A DNA stretch of 32,418 nt from Betaproteobacteria bacterium (GTDB lineage Bacteria > Pseudomonadota > Gammaproteobacteria > Burkholderiales > SHXO01): contig SHXO01000029.1 of assembly GCA_009693245.1 (NCBI GenBank), forward strand, positions 1 through 32,418, written 5' to 3'. Below are positions 7,978-16,081 of the stretch, in pieces. Each line of letters starts with the position of its first letter. The first letter of the stretch is position 1. The translations under genes were made by a program, and so were the position numbers. Below the pieces are notes generated by a model. The model did not search any database. It was not told the DNA's origin and saw only the letters and a list, made by a program, of their open reading frames with translations.

Positions 7978-8847
7978 TTAGTACGTGGCGACGGGGTTGC
8001 CGGGCGATCCGGTGGCTCCCACCAACTTCAATGGTGCCCAGGCGAAATTGAACTCATAGGCCTTGTCGGCGGCTAAATCGTCCAGGGACAGGTTCTCGAA
8101 GTTGCTGATGCCACGGCGTGCCACCAGGTTCATGTGGCAATAGGCGAAGGCATCGGGCACGCCTTGGGCGAAGTCGTAGGGCTCCAGACCCCAGGTATCG
8201 GATCCGATCATGGCTATTTTCTTGGCCGCTAGGTGATCGCAGACTTCCGGAGAGACACCCGGTTCGCCCGAGCCGAACTCGGCGTTGTCCTTCGCCAATT
8301 GCTCGTCGGTCTTCACCTTTTCGCCGGCAGGCCGGCCTAGGTGGTTGGTATTCCACAGGCTATTCCAACCCGTGCGGAAGAGCACCACATCGCCTTGAGT
8401 GGCGTCGCCGATGCCTTGCCTTTGCAGCGCAGCGCGGTAATCGGCCATGGTGATGGAGTAGCCCTTCGCAAGGCGGGTAGTTCCATTCAGCCCCGCGATG
8501 TCGATCAAGATGCCGCGCGTAAAGAAGCCGCCGGCTTTCTCCGTGCCGACCTTCTTCATGCCGCGCGCGGTTTCCACGTCTTGCAGACGGTGCTTGTTGT
8601 AGAAATAGTCCCCGTCCTTCCAGCCAGGAACGCCTTCCACGCGGATCATCGGATGGGCAAAACCGTCCCATTGCGTTTCCACCTGGCCAATCTCCGCGGT
8701 GAGTATCTCGTCCATGAAAGTCATGATGAAGTTGTCGCCCGGCCAGCTCAAGGGCCCGTGGGTGGGCGCGCCGGGGATGCTCAAGGCGAAAGTGCGGCCT
8801 GGCACCAGGGGCATGTGATTGCTGTAGGGGTGGCCCAATAGCGCCAT
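7978..8847 (-). CDS. Cyclase family protein (kynurenine formamidase-like fold), main body
   Basis: This 289-residue frame resembles the metal-dependent cyclase/amidohydrolase family (PF04199 type), which hydrolyses or cyclises small amides or lactones. The metal-site-like motif is WDGFAHPM with Asp61 and His65, and GDVVLFRTGW and MIGSDTWGLEPYD are further family-like segments. The N-terminus is missing. The natural protein continues upstream in the same frame to about 9051 but is broken by a TAG at 8887-8889. ATG 8847 has no clear Shine-Dalgarno, so it is probably an internal methionine. Unless the stop is read through, the gene is likely inactive or encodes a shortened, unexported protein. 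Confidence 0.75.
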   Translation of the reverse strand: MALLGHPYSNHMPLVPGRTFALSIPGAPTHGPLSWPGDNFIMTFMDEILTAEIGQVETQWDGFAHPMIRVEGVPGWKDGDYFYNKHRLQDVETARGMKKVGTEKAGGFFTRGILIDIAGLNGTTRLAKGYSITMADYRAALQRQGIGDATQGDVVLFRTGWNSLWNTNHLGRPAGEKVKTDEQLAKDNAEFGSGEPGVSPEVCDHLAAKKIAMIGSDTWGLEPYDFAQGVPDAFAYCHMNLVARRGISNFENLSLDDLAADKAYEFNFAWAPLKLVGATGSPGNPVATY

Positions 8848-8886
8848 CTTGCCGCGCTTGACCAGTTTGGCCGCCGCGATGCGCTT

Positions 8887-9051
8887 CTAGGGGGTGATGT
8901 ACTTGGCCCCGCCCATTTCGTCATCGGCACCCAACTCGCTGGGCCACCAATTCTCGTCAATGGGGTTGTTGCCCGCGATTGCCTTACCGCATAAGACGAC
9001 CGGGGCCAGAGCCGCGATCGCGAAATAATGATGCGTCTCGATCCTGATCAA
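8887..9051 (-). pseudogene. 5' part of the cyclase-family gene, ended by in-frame TAG
   Basis: From a TTG at 9051 the same frame encodes a signal-peptide-like stretch (HHYFAIAALAPVVLCGKAIA) followed by NPIDENWWPSELGADDEMGG and AKYITP. It then meets TAG, followed in frame by KRIAAAKLVKRGK and the main body. The WWPS-LGADDE-G-AKYITP wording is the typical start of exported cyclase-family proteins, so this is coding sequence. One base change in the TAG codon would restore a protein of about 357 residues. A sequencing error or stop-codon readthrough cannot be excluded. Confidence 0.65.
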
Positions 9052-9060
9052 CCGAGAGGG

Positions 9061-9351
9061 TTAGGCCGCACGATAGCCGCCGGGAAACGGCGTGGCGAAC
9101 GCAAGAGGAACCTCGCCGAAAATAGCGCCGGGCAAGCGCCAACCGAGGGTACGCGAAATACCGTCGAATTGCTTGACCACCTCGATCTTGCCAGACAGCA
9201 CCGCAAAAAGGGCGCGCTCCCCTCCCTCATGCACGGCGTACTCGCCCGCCTGAAGTTGTATATCGGCCGAATTGCGAACCAGGCGCTCGAGTTCTCGTTC
9301 CGCCAGAGTGGCGAATAGCGGAATGGCACGAATATCTTCGATGCTCAACAT
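9061..9351 (-). pseudogene. Truncated cyclic nucleotide-binding domain, probable remnant of a CRP/thioredoxin-reductase fusion gene
   Basis: From ATG 9351 (MLSIEDIRAIPLFATL) the frame encodes 96 residues of a CRP-type cyclic nucleotide-binding domain, including EYAVHEGGERALFAVLSGKI and RLPGAIFGEVPLAF. It stops abruptly after FPGGYRAA. This wording recalls the N-terminal sensor domain of FAD-dependent thioredoxin-reductase-like proteins of more than 500 residues. The end of the cNMP domain and the whole reductase are missing. The stop lies only nine bases before the start of the broken cyclase gene, so a deletion probably joined the two. It could instead be a free-standing short sensor, which I consider less likely. 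Confidence 0.55.
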
Positions 9352-9532
9352 GAAATCCGGCTCATTTCGGGTGCGTGTCCGATGTGACGCGAACCAGCGG
9401 CCGAGGCTCAAGGATCGCACTGTTCGAAACGGACTGTCACGCTCGAGACTCAGTATAGGGGAAGCGTTTTGGAAGGTACATCTCCCGCGGCCCCCGGCGT
9501 ACTGCTAGACTGGCTTACGGAGGAGGCCGGAT

Positions 9533-10069
9533 ATGATGTTACGAATGGAAGCCGCGTGTAGAAGTTTGATGGGCATGGCCGTGGGGATGGCCTCGGGCGT
9601 TGTCTTGGCCTGCGTGGAGGGAGATTTGCGCGGCGATATGGTCACCGCCGAGCGGCAGGTTGGGACCACGGCCGTTGGCGAGGCGGCCAGCTTCAATGTT
9701 CTGGGCGCGGGTTGGTTTCGCGCGGCGGAGGTGGTCAAGCTGGGCGGCAAGAGCGATAAGACTTATGTCACCCTCGAGCTCGATGGCGTGCCAATGATCA
9801 CCACGTCCTTCGCGGCTCTCAAGAATCCGTGGATGCAGTTGAGCACTTCGTTCATCGTCGCCAACGTGCGAACCGAAGGCGATGTGAGCACGATGACCAT
9901 CTGGTATTCGCCGGAATTGAAATTTCGCGCCATGGCGGCGCTGCGTGCCGACGTGGAAGAAGAGGGCGTGGAGAGCTTGAAGCTAAAGGCCGTGATGAAC
10001 AAGCCCGCGCCTCATGAGCACTTGCCTGGGCAGGCCCCCACCGCGCTGGCGTTGCCGACGTTCAAGTAG
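9533..10069 (+). CDS. Exported protein of unknown function (possible lipoprotein)
   Basis: This 178-residue protein is not recognised. Residues 1-28 form an export signal (AVGMASGVVLACVEG). The LAC segment could be a lipobox, making it a lipoprotein anchored at the cysteine, though the following residue is not the usual glycine or serine. The rest is a soluble, mostly beta-type sequence (TYVTLELDGVPMITTSF, VSTMTIWYSPELKF) ending in a proline-rich tail. The start is set by GGAGGAGG at 9519-9526; ATG 9533 and ATG 9536 are both possible. It converges on the DUF3299 gene, and the two stop codons share a small palindrome. Confidence 0.7.
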   Translation: MMLRMEAACRSLMGMAVGMASGVVLACVEGDLRGDMVTAERQVGTTAVGEAASFNVLGAGWFRAAEVVKLGGKSDKTYVTLELDGVPMITTSFAALKNPWMQLSTSFIVANVRTEGDVSTMTIWYSPELKFRAMAALRADVEEEGVESLKLKAVMNKPAPHEHLPGQAPTALALPTFK

Positions 10070-10084
10070 TTTGGAAGAAACTAC
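10066..10084. terminator. Short dyad spanning both convergent stop codons
   Basis: GTAGTTT (10066-10072) and AAACTAC (10078-10084) are perfect complements around GGAAG. The plus-strand TAG (10067-10069) and the minus-strand TAG (10081-10083) lie one in each arm. It might act as a weak bidirectional terminator. The stem is short and AT-rich, so this is tentative. Confidence 0.3.
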
Positions 10085-10752
10085 TCCTTATAGGCCTCCA
10101 CCACGCTTGCCTTGAGCGTGTAGCCGATATCGACGTTGGACGCGCCATCCACCAAGTACAGGGATTTCTTGCTCCCAGCGGTGGATAGGCGGCCGGTGAC
10201 CCAGACCGCGGCGTAGAGCCCCGTGCTCTGGAAAGGTTTGTCCGCCTTCACGTGCACGATTTGGTTGGGCGGCGGGGGCGGCGTGTGGATACAAGCGCCC
10301 ACCCAGGGGACGAGTAGGAACTCGGTGATTTCCTTGCCCGCGAAATCGAGAGGCAGCAGATAGCCGGGGATGCGTACGAATTGCCCGTCGAGTTCGGTGT
10401 TCACGGACTGGGCGCGCTGGCGCTTCTGCTCCATGATTTCCTTGCGCTTGGCGAGCAGGCTGTTCACATCCACCTCCGCTTGTTCGAGCTTGCGGGTGCC
10501 CGCTCTCTCGTCTTCGAGTTCGATGGGAGATATTTTTTCGTTACGCTCCTGTCGCTCTCGCACCGACGCGATGTCGGTCAGGAGCAGGAGCTGCTGCTTG
10601 GAGAGTTTGCCGAAGGGGTTGCCGCCGGACAATTCCGGCACCAAATCCTTCCACATGATGGCGCGCGGCGCTTCGGCCTGGGCGAAGGGTGCTAGGAGCG
10701 TGATGAGAACCATCGCGCAGATTTTCAGAAGCCGGTGATCGTTGGTCTGCAT
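10081..10752 (-). CDS. DUF3299 domain-containing periplasmic protein
   Basis: This 223-residue protein has a cleavable signal peptide (LLKICAMVLITLLAPFAQAEA). A charged helical segment (about 60-120, rich in Glu, Lys, Arg) is followed by the DUF3299 core: GQFVRIPGYLLPLDF, then PWVGACIHTPPPPPNQIV with a conserved cysteine-histidine pair, then VWVTGRL. The family's function is not established. It lies just downstream of an FtsX-type permease and its ATPase on the same strand, an arrangement I recall from other proteobacteria, so it is probably a periplasmic partner of that ABC system. A role in metal handling is possible from the Cys-His motif, but this is speculation. Confidence 0.8.
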   Translation of the reverse strand: MQTNDHRLLKICAMVLITLLAPFAQAEAPRAIMWKDLVPELSGGNPFGKLSKQQLLLLTDIASVRERQERNEKISPIELEDERAGTRKLEQAEVDVNSLLAKRKEIMEQKRQRAQSVNTELDGQFVRIPGYLLPLDFAGKEITEFLLVPWVGACIHTPPPPPNQIVHVKADKPFQSTGLYAAVWVTGRLSTAGSKKSLYLVDGASNVDIGYTLKASVVEAYKE

Positions 10753-10783
10753 GTTCGGGGATGGAACGGTGAATTCGATGCGT

Positions 10784-12028
10784 TCAGATTCGTATAGTCA
10801 TGCCGTCGGTGAGCGAGCGCCGGTAGATGCGGTAGGCGGGAATAAGTCCGATAAGCACTCCCGCGATGCCAACCAGCGCCAGCAATCGCAGCTCATGGGC
10901 GGAGGGCCAGGCCAATTCGATGAACAGGCCGAATTGAGTTTCCAGCCATCCGCGACCAAGGATCAAGCCGCCATAGAGTACCGCCAAGCCTAACACCATG
11001 CCCGACAGGGTGAGAAAGCCCGCCTCGCCGAGGATCAGGGCGAATACATGCGCGGGCCGCGCGCCCACGGAGCGCAGCACGGCCATTTCGCGGCGGCGCT
11101 CGTTCAAGCTTGTCAGAAGGGCCACCAGCATACCGGCCAGGCCCACGATCACCACCAAGACCGACACAGCGAACAGGGTCTGCTCCACGGTCCCAAGGAT
11201 TTCCCATACTTCTTGAAGCGTCGCACCCGGAAGAATAGCCGTGAGTGGCTCGGGCTCGTACTCGTTGGCCAGGCGCTGCACCGCCAAGGCCGCGCCGCGG
11301 ATCTTGAGCCCGAGAAGAAACGCGGAGATGGGAGCGTGCCGTGCCTCGTCGTGGCGGGTGGCCGCGGCCAGGGGATCGTCTTCCTCCGCGCCGGCGCGTG
11401 CATGCATGTCTTCCAGCGCTTCCAGGCTCACGTGCACCGCACGGTCAATGGGGGTGCCGGTGCGCGCCAGTATGCCGCTCACGCGCAAGGGATGGTCATC
11501 GTGGGTGATGAAGCTCACATCTCCCGCGCCATGGGCGAGCACGATGCGTTCGCCAACGCGGTAACCGAGCCGCCGCGCGGCATCGGCTCCCAATACAGCC
11601 TCTCGTGCGTTCGCAAAGGGATTTCCTTGCGCCAGAACGAGGGACCGGTTGCCGCCGAAGCGAAAGTGCTCGAAGAAGGCGGCGGTGGTGCCAAGCACGC
11701 GAAAGCCGCGGTGCGAGTCGCCGAGCGAAAAGGGTATGGCCCACGCCACTTCGGGGCGTTGCGCGATACCGAGATAACTCTCCCAGCGCAAGTTGTTGGT
11801 GGGGTTGCCCACATGGAACACCGAGTACAGCAGCAAATGCACGGGGCTGCTTCTCGCGCCCACTATGAGATCGGTTCCGGACACCGTGGCGGTGAAACTC
11901 GTGCGCGATTCGTTGCGCATGCGCTCCACGCCCAGCAGCAACATCACCGAGAGCGCGATGGAAAACGCGGTCAGCGCCGCGGTGAACTTGCGGTTGCGCA
12001 GGCTCTTGAGGGCCAGTTGCGCGATCAT
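10784..12028 (-). CDS. ABC transporter permease, FtsX/MacB-like
   Basis: This 414-residue inner-membrane protein has the MacB/FtsX plan. One N-terminal helix (TAALTAFSIALSVMLLLGV) is followed by a large periplasmic domain to about residue 280, then three helices (TLFAVSVLVVIVGLAGML, GEAGFLTLSGMVLGLAVLY and LRLLALVGIAGVLIGLIPAY). The cytoplasmic segment NERRREMAVLRSVGA is the typical FtsX coupling loop. Such permeases usually act on lipoproteins, peptides or envelope enzymes. The start is ATG 12028, which overlaps the ATPase stop by four bases (ATGA). A longer open frame reaches 12418, but it only shadows the ATPase gene. Confidence 0.87.
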   Translation of the reverse strand: MIAQLALKSLRNRKFTAALTAFSIALSVMLLLGVERMRNESRTSFTATVSGTDLIVGARSSPVHLLLYSVFHVGNPTNNLRWESYLGIAQRPEVAWAIPFSLGDSHRGFRVLGTTAAFFEHFRFGGNRSLVLAQGNPFANAREAVLGADAARRLGYRVGERIVLAHGAGDVSFITHDDHPLRVSGILARTGTPIDRAVHVSLEALEDMHARAGAEEDDPLAAATRHDEARHAPISAFLLGLKIRGAALAVQRLANEYEPEPLTAILPGATLQEVWEILGTVEQTLFAVSVLVVIVGLAGMLVALLTSLNERRREMAVLRSVGARPAHVFALILGEAGFLTLSGMVLGLAVLYGGLILGRGWLETQFGLFIELAWPSAHELRLLALVGIAGVLIGLIPAYRIYRRSLTDGMTIRI

Positions 12029-12771
12029 GCGCTCACGCCCTCTCTCATGGCGCGATTGATATCCTTGAAGGCGATATCCCGGTGGAAGCCCGGCGCAAGG
12101 GAAGCGTCGTGGCTCACCAGCAGCAACGCGGCGGATTCGCGCTCGCACTCCCGAAAAAGAAGACTGAGAAAATCTTCCCGGCTCCGCGTATCCAGAGCGG
12201 ATGTGGGTTCGTCCGCGATAATGATTTCCGGAGCACCGATCAGGGCGCGTGCCGCCGCCACGCGTTGTTGTTGTCCCACGCTCAATTGCGTCACCGAGCG
12301 CTGAAGCAAGTGCGCCATGCCCAGTTGCTCCAATATTTTTCTCGCTTGCGCCCGCACGCTTCCGCCCGCTCGCATGGCCCGCTCGCGCCGGCGCTCGGAG
12401 AAACCGCAAGGCAAGCACACATTCTCCACCACGGAAAGATATGGTACGAGGTTGAACAACTGAAAGATGAAGCCGATATGACCGGCGCGGAAGCGGTCGC
12501 GCGCCGAGTGGCCCAACTCGCTCAAGTTGCGCCCTAGCACCGTTACGCTACCTTGGCTGGGCGTCACGATGCCTCCGATCAAACTCAGCAAGGTGGATTT
12601 GCCGCTTCCGCTGGCCCCGCGCAACAACACGCGCTCGCCGGGCGCGATATGCATGTGCTCGATGTCCACCACCGGTGCTTCGCCCGGCGCCCAGGCGAAG
12701 CGCGCGTCCCGCAATTCGATCACGCTTGGCGTCCCGGGTGGTGGCGCGGGGGCGCGGCCGGAGAGTGTCAT
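12025..12771 (-). CDS. ABC transporter ATP-binding protein (LolD/MacB type)
   Basis: This 248-residue ATPase belongs with the FtsX permease encoded next. Walker A GASGSGKST is at 52-60, the Q-loop glutamine at 104 (FIFQLFNLVP), the signature LSVGQQQR starts at 163, Walker B IIIADE at 183-188 and the H-loop SHD lies near 219. FQLFNLVPYLSVVENV is characteristic of the LolD/MacB/FtsE group. The start chosen is ATG 12771 (MTLSGRAP). The frame stays open to 12906, but the added 45 residues cross the divergent promoter region and look non-coding. It is divergent from the RND pump gene and translationally coupled to the permease. Confidence 0.88.
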   Translation of the reverse strand: MTLSGRAPAPPPGTPSVIELRDARFAWAPGEAPVVDIEHMHIAPGERVLLRGASGSGKSTLLSLIGGIVTPSQGSVTVLGRNLSELGHSARDRFRAGHIGFIFQLFNLVPYLSVVENVCLPCGFSERRRERAMRAGGSVRAQARKILEQLGMAHLLQRSVTQLSVGQQQRVAAARALIGAPEIIIADEPTSALDTRSREDFLSLLFRECERESAALLLVSHDASLAPGFHRDIAFKDINRAMREGVSA

Positions 12772-12796
12772 TTGGAAATACGAGCGGCAAGTTAAC

Positions 12797-12822
12797 GGCG
12801 CCGCAGTGTACTCCACGGCGCC
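12797..12822. promoter_or_regulatory. Candidate operator dyad between divergent ABC and RND genes
   Basis: GGCGCCG (12797-12803) and CGGCGCC (12816-12822) are perfect complements. The 12 bases between them are partly symmetrical around GTAC. The element lies in the 120-base gap between the ABC operon (start 12771) and the RND pump (start 12892), where a regulator could control both. No regulator gene is adjacent. Confidence 0.35.
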
Positions 12823-12891
12823 TGTAAATCCACTAACATGCACGAGCTTGATCCTTCCGGGATCGTGCTCTTTCAACTTCCCGTCTTCACC

Positions 12892-15800
12892 ATGTGGATC
12901 GTCCAACTCGCGCTGCGCCGCCCCTACACTTTCATCGTGCTGGCGCTACTCATCCTGCTCGGGGGGACGGTCGCCATATTGCGCACGCCCGTCGATATCT
13001 TCCCCAACATCAACATCCCGGTGGTGAGCGTGGTCTGGCGTTACACGGGACTTGCCTCCGAGGAAATGGAAGCGCGTATCGTGGCGCCCTTCGAGCGTGC
13101 AATGACCGCGACGGTGAACGACATCGAGCGCATCGAATCCCAGACCGTCAACGGCGTGGGCGTGGTGAAAGTGTTTTTCCATCCGGGCGCCCTCATTCAG
13201 ACCGGGTTGGCGCAGGTGATTGCCATCGGGCAAACCATGCTGGGGCAGTTCCCGCCGGGTGCCACGCCGCCTCTGGTATTGAGCTACAACGCCTCCACGG
13301 TGCCCATCGTGCAACTGGTGCTGTCGAGCAAGAGTTTGGCGGAGCACGAGCTATTCGATCTCGCCAACAGCAACATGCGCACTCAACTGGCCACGGTGCA
13401 AGGCGCCATCCTGCCCTTTCCCTACGGTGGCAAATCGCGCCAAGTGGTGGTGGACCTGGATCCGCGCGCGCTGCAAGCGAAGGGATTGTCCGCGCTCGAC
13501 GTGGTGAACGCCGTCAATGCCCAGAACCTGGTGCTGCCCACGGGGACGGTGAAGATCGGGGGCTTCGAGTACGTGGTGGGGCTCAACGGCAGCCCGCGCT
13601 CCATCGCGGAGCTGAACGACTTGCCCATTCGCACGGTGGGGGGCAGCACCCTCTACATCCGGGATGTGGCCAATGTGCGCGATGGTTTTCAACCGCAAAC
13701 CAACATCGTTCGCCACGACGGCCAGCGCGCGGTGCTGATGAGCATTCTCAAGTACGGCCAGGCCTCCACGCTGGATATCGTTCAGCGCGTGCTAGATGAG
13801 GTGCCTCGCATGAAGGCGGGCCTGCCGCCCGAGTTGGACATTCAGACCGCGCTCGACCAGTCTTTGTTCGTGCGTGCGGCGGTGGAAGGGGTGGCACAAG
13901 AGGCCGTGATCGCCGCTTGCTTGACGGCGCTTATGATTCTGCTATTCCTGGGCAGTTGGCGCAGCACCTTCATCGTCGCGGTATCGATTCCCCTGGCCAT
14001 TCTTTCCTCCCTGGCGGTTCTCCACATGCTGGGCGAGACCATCAATATCATGACCCTGGGAGGTCTCGCGCTCGCGGTGGGTATTTTGGTGGACGATGCC
14101 ACCGTGGCCATCGAGAACATGGAGCAGCACCTGGAACGCGGTAAGTCCTTGGACGCGGCCATCCTGGATGGCGCCCAAGAGATCGCGGTGCCCACCTTCG
14201 TATCCACCTTGGCCATATGCATCGTGTTCGTGCCGATGTTTTTCCTGGCGGGCGTGGCGCGCTATTTATTCGCGCCGCTGGCCGAGGCCGTGGTCTTCGC
14301 GATGCTGGCCTCCTATCTGCTGTCTCGCACCTTGGTGCCCACGCTGGCCAAGTACCTGCTGCGCAAGGAAACCCATCAGCCCGGCGCTCCTCGCCGCAAT
14401 CCGCTCGCGATGTTTCAGCGCGCCTTTGAGCGGGGCTTTTCCAACATGCGCTTGCGCTATCGCAGCATGCTGGAAAGTTGTCTCGCGTACCGAACGCTTT
14501 TCCTCTCCTTGTTCATGGCGGCTTGTATCGCTTCCGCTGCCCTCATGCCGTGGCTGGGGCAGGACTTCTTCCCGGCCGTGGACGCTGGCCAGTTCAAACT
14601 GCATTTGCGCGCCAAGACCGGAACCCGCATCGAGGAAACGGCGCGCTTGTGCGATTTGGTGGAATCGCAAATTCGCCGCATCATTCCGGCGGAGGAGTTG
14701 GACACGATCATCGACAACATCGGATTGCCCTCCAGCGGTACCAACCTGTCTTACAACACCTCCGGGACGGCGGGAACCGCCGATGCCGACATAAACGTGG
14801 CGCTGAAGAAGGGCCACCGTCCCACGGAAGAGTACGTACGCATCTTGCGCAAGGAACTGCCGAAACTTTTTCCGGGGATCACTTTTTACTTCCTACCGGC
14901 CGATATCGTCAGCCAGATTCTCAACTTCGGATTGCCATCGCCCATAGATATACAGGTCGTGGGCCGCAACATCGAGGGCAATCGCAAATTCGCACTGAGT
15001 CTCTTGCAACGCCTGCGCGAGGTGCCAGGCCTTGCCGACGTGCGTATCCAGCAGGCCTTCGACCAGCCCAAACTCGATATTAACGTGGACCGCACCAAGG
15101 CCCAGCAAATCGGTTTTTCGCAACGCGATATCGCCAGCAGCCTGCTGATCACGCTGAGCGGCAGTTTTCAAACCAACCCGGCGTTCTGGCTCAATCCCAA
15201 GAACAGGGTGAACTACTCCGTCATCACGCAGACGCCGCAGTACACCATGGACTCGCTGGACGCACTCTTCAACATCCCGGTAACCGGGCAAAACGGCGCG
15301 CGCGCGGAGGTACTAGGTAATCTCGCCACCATGGAACGCGGTAGCGAGCGCGCGCTCATCAGCCACTGGAACGTGCAACCGGTCATCGACCTGTATGCCT
15401 CCACGCAGGGGCGCGATCTGGGTGGCGTGGCGAAGGACGTGACCAAGATCGTGCGAGATATGGAGAAGGAATTGCCGAAGGGTTCGCGGATTCTTCTACG
15501 CGGCCAGATGGAAACCATGAATTCCTCCTTCACCGGGTTGCTCATAGGCTTGGCGATCGCCATCGTGCTCGTCTATCTGCTGATGGTGGTGAATTTCCAG
15601 TCCTGGCTCGACCCCTTCATCATCATCACCGCTTTGCCGGCGGCGCTGGCGGGCATCCTGTGGATGCTGTTTGTCACTCACACCACCCTTAGCATTCCCG
15701 CCTTGACGGGCACGATCATGGCCATGGGTATCGCCACCGCCAACAGTATTCTGGTGGTGAGCTTCGCGCGCGAGCAGTTGCGCCAGGGTGCTAACTCCAT

Positions 15801-16074
15801 CACTTCAGCCATCGAAGCGGGATTCGGGCGCTTTCGCCCAGTGCTGATGACGGCCTTGGCCATGATCACCGGCATGGTGCCCATGGCCTTGGGGTTGGGC
15901 GAGGGCGGGGAGCAGAACGCGCCCCTGGGGCGGGCCGTGATCGGAGGGTTGGCATTCGCCACCGTGGCCACACTGTTTTTTGTTCCCGTGGTGTTCGCGG
16001 CCATTCATAATAAGCGGGGTGTGTTAAGCCTACCTGGCACCGCCGGGGAAGCATTGCAAAGGGTACCGGGCTAG
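12892..16074 (+). CDS. RND efflux transporter permease subunit (AcrB-like)
   Basis: This inner-membrane, proton-driven pump of 1060 residues has the usual AcrB length, with two halves of six helices and two large periplasmic loops. The start MWIVQLALRRPYTF at 12892 is the typical short cytoplasmic lead; a frame from 12838 adds 18 unlikely residues. The proton-relay pair Asp401-Asp402 (GILVDDATVAIENM) is present. The helix that carries the essential lysine in AcrB (Lys940, AKN) reads ATANSILVVSFA here, with Ala950 before Asn951, so the lysine is missing. The adaptor gene follows eight bases downstream. No outer-membrane channel gene is next to it. The substrate cannot be told from the sequence. 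Confidence 0.9.
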   Translation: MWIVQLALRRPYTFIVLALLILLGGTVAILRTPVDIFPNINIPVVSVVWRYTGLASEEMEARIVAPFERAMTATVNDIERIESQTVNGVGVVKVFFHPGALIQTGLAQVIAIGQTMLGQFPPGATPPLVLSYNASTVPIVQLVLSSKSLAEHELFDLANSNMRTQLATVQGAILPFPYGGKSRQVVVDLDPRALQAKGLSALDVVNAVNAQNLVLPTGTVKIGGFEYVVGLNGSPRSIAELNDLPIRTVGGSTLYIRDVANVRDGFQPQTNIVRHDGQRAVLMSILKYGQASTLDIVQRVLDEVPRMKAGLPPELDIQTALDQSLFVRAAVEGVAQEAVIAACLTALMILLFLGSWRSTFIVAVSIPLAILSSLAVLHMLGETINIMTLGGLALAVGILVDDATVAIENMEQHLERGKSLDAAILDGAQEIAVPTFVSTLAICIVFVPMFFLAGVARYLFAPLAEAVVFAMLASYLLSRTLVPTLAKYLLRKETHQPGAPRRNPLAMFQRAFERGFSNMRLRYRSMLESCLAYRTLFLSLFMAACIASAALMPWLGQDFFPAVDAGQFKLHLRAKTGTRIEETARLCDLVESQIRRIIPAEELDTIIDNIGLPSSGTNLSYNTSGTAGTADADINVALKKGHRPTEEYVRILRKELPKLFPGITFYFLPADIVSQILNFGLPSPIDIQVVGRNIEGNRKFALSLLQRLREVPGLADVRIQQAFDQPKLDINVDRTKAQQIGFSQRDIASSLLITLSGSFQTNPAFWLNPKNRVNYSVITQTPQYTMDSLDALFNIPVTGQNGARAEVLGNLATMERGSERALISHWNVQPVIDLYASTQGRDLGGVAKDVTKIVRDMEKELPKGSRILLRGQMETMNSSFTGLLIGLAIAIVLVYLLMVVNFQSWLDPFIIITALPAALAGILWMLFVTHTTLSIPALTGTIMAMGIATANSILVVSFAREQLRQGANSITSAIEAGFGRFRPVLMTALAMITGMVPMALGLGEGGEQNAPLGRAVIGGLAFATVATLFFVPVVFAAIHNKRGVLSLPGTAGEALQRVPG

Positions 16075-16081
16075 AGAAGCA

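Noticed and set aside
9452-9457. Minus-strand TATACT as a -10 for the truncated cNMP-domain gene
   Set aside because: No -35 element at a usable distance and the gene is probably dead, so it is not listed as a promoter.
11048-12304. 418-codon open frame on the plus strand opposite the FtsX permease and ATPase
   Set aside because: It is antisense to two genes with clear motifs. The translation is rich in His, Arg, Ala and Gly with no domain, as expected for GC-rich shadow frames.
12772-12906. N-terminal extension of the ABC ATPase
   Set aside because: It crosses the divergent promoter gap and has no resemblance to ATPase sequence.
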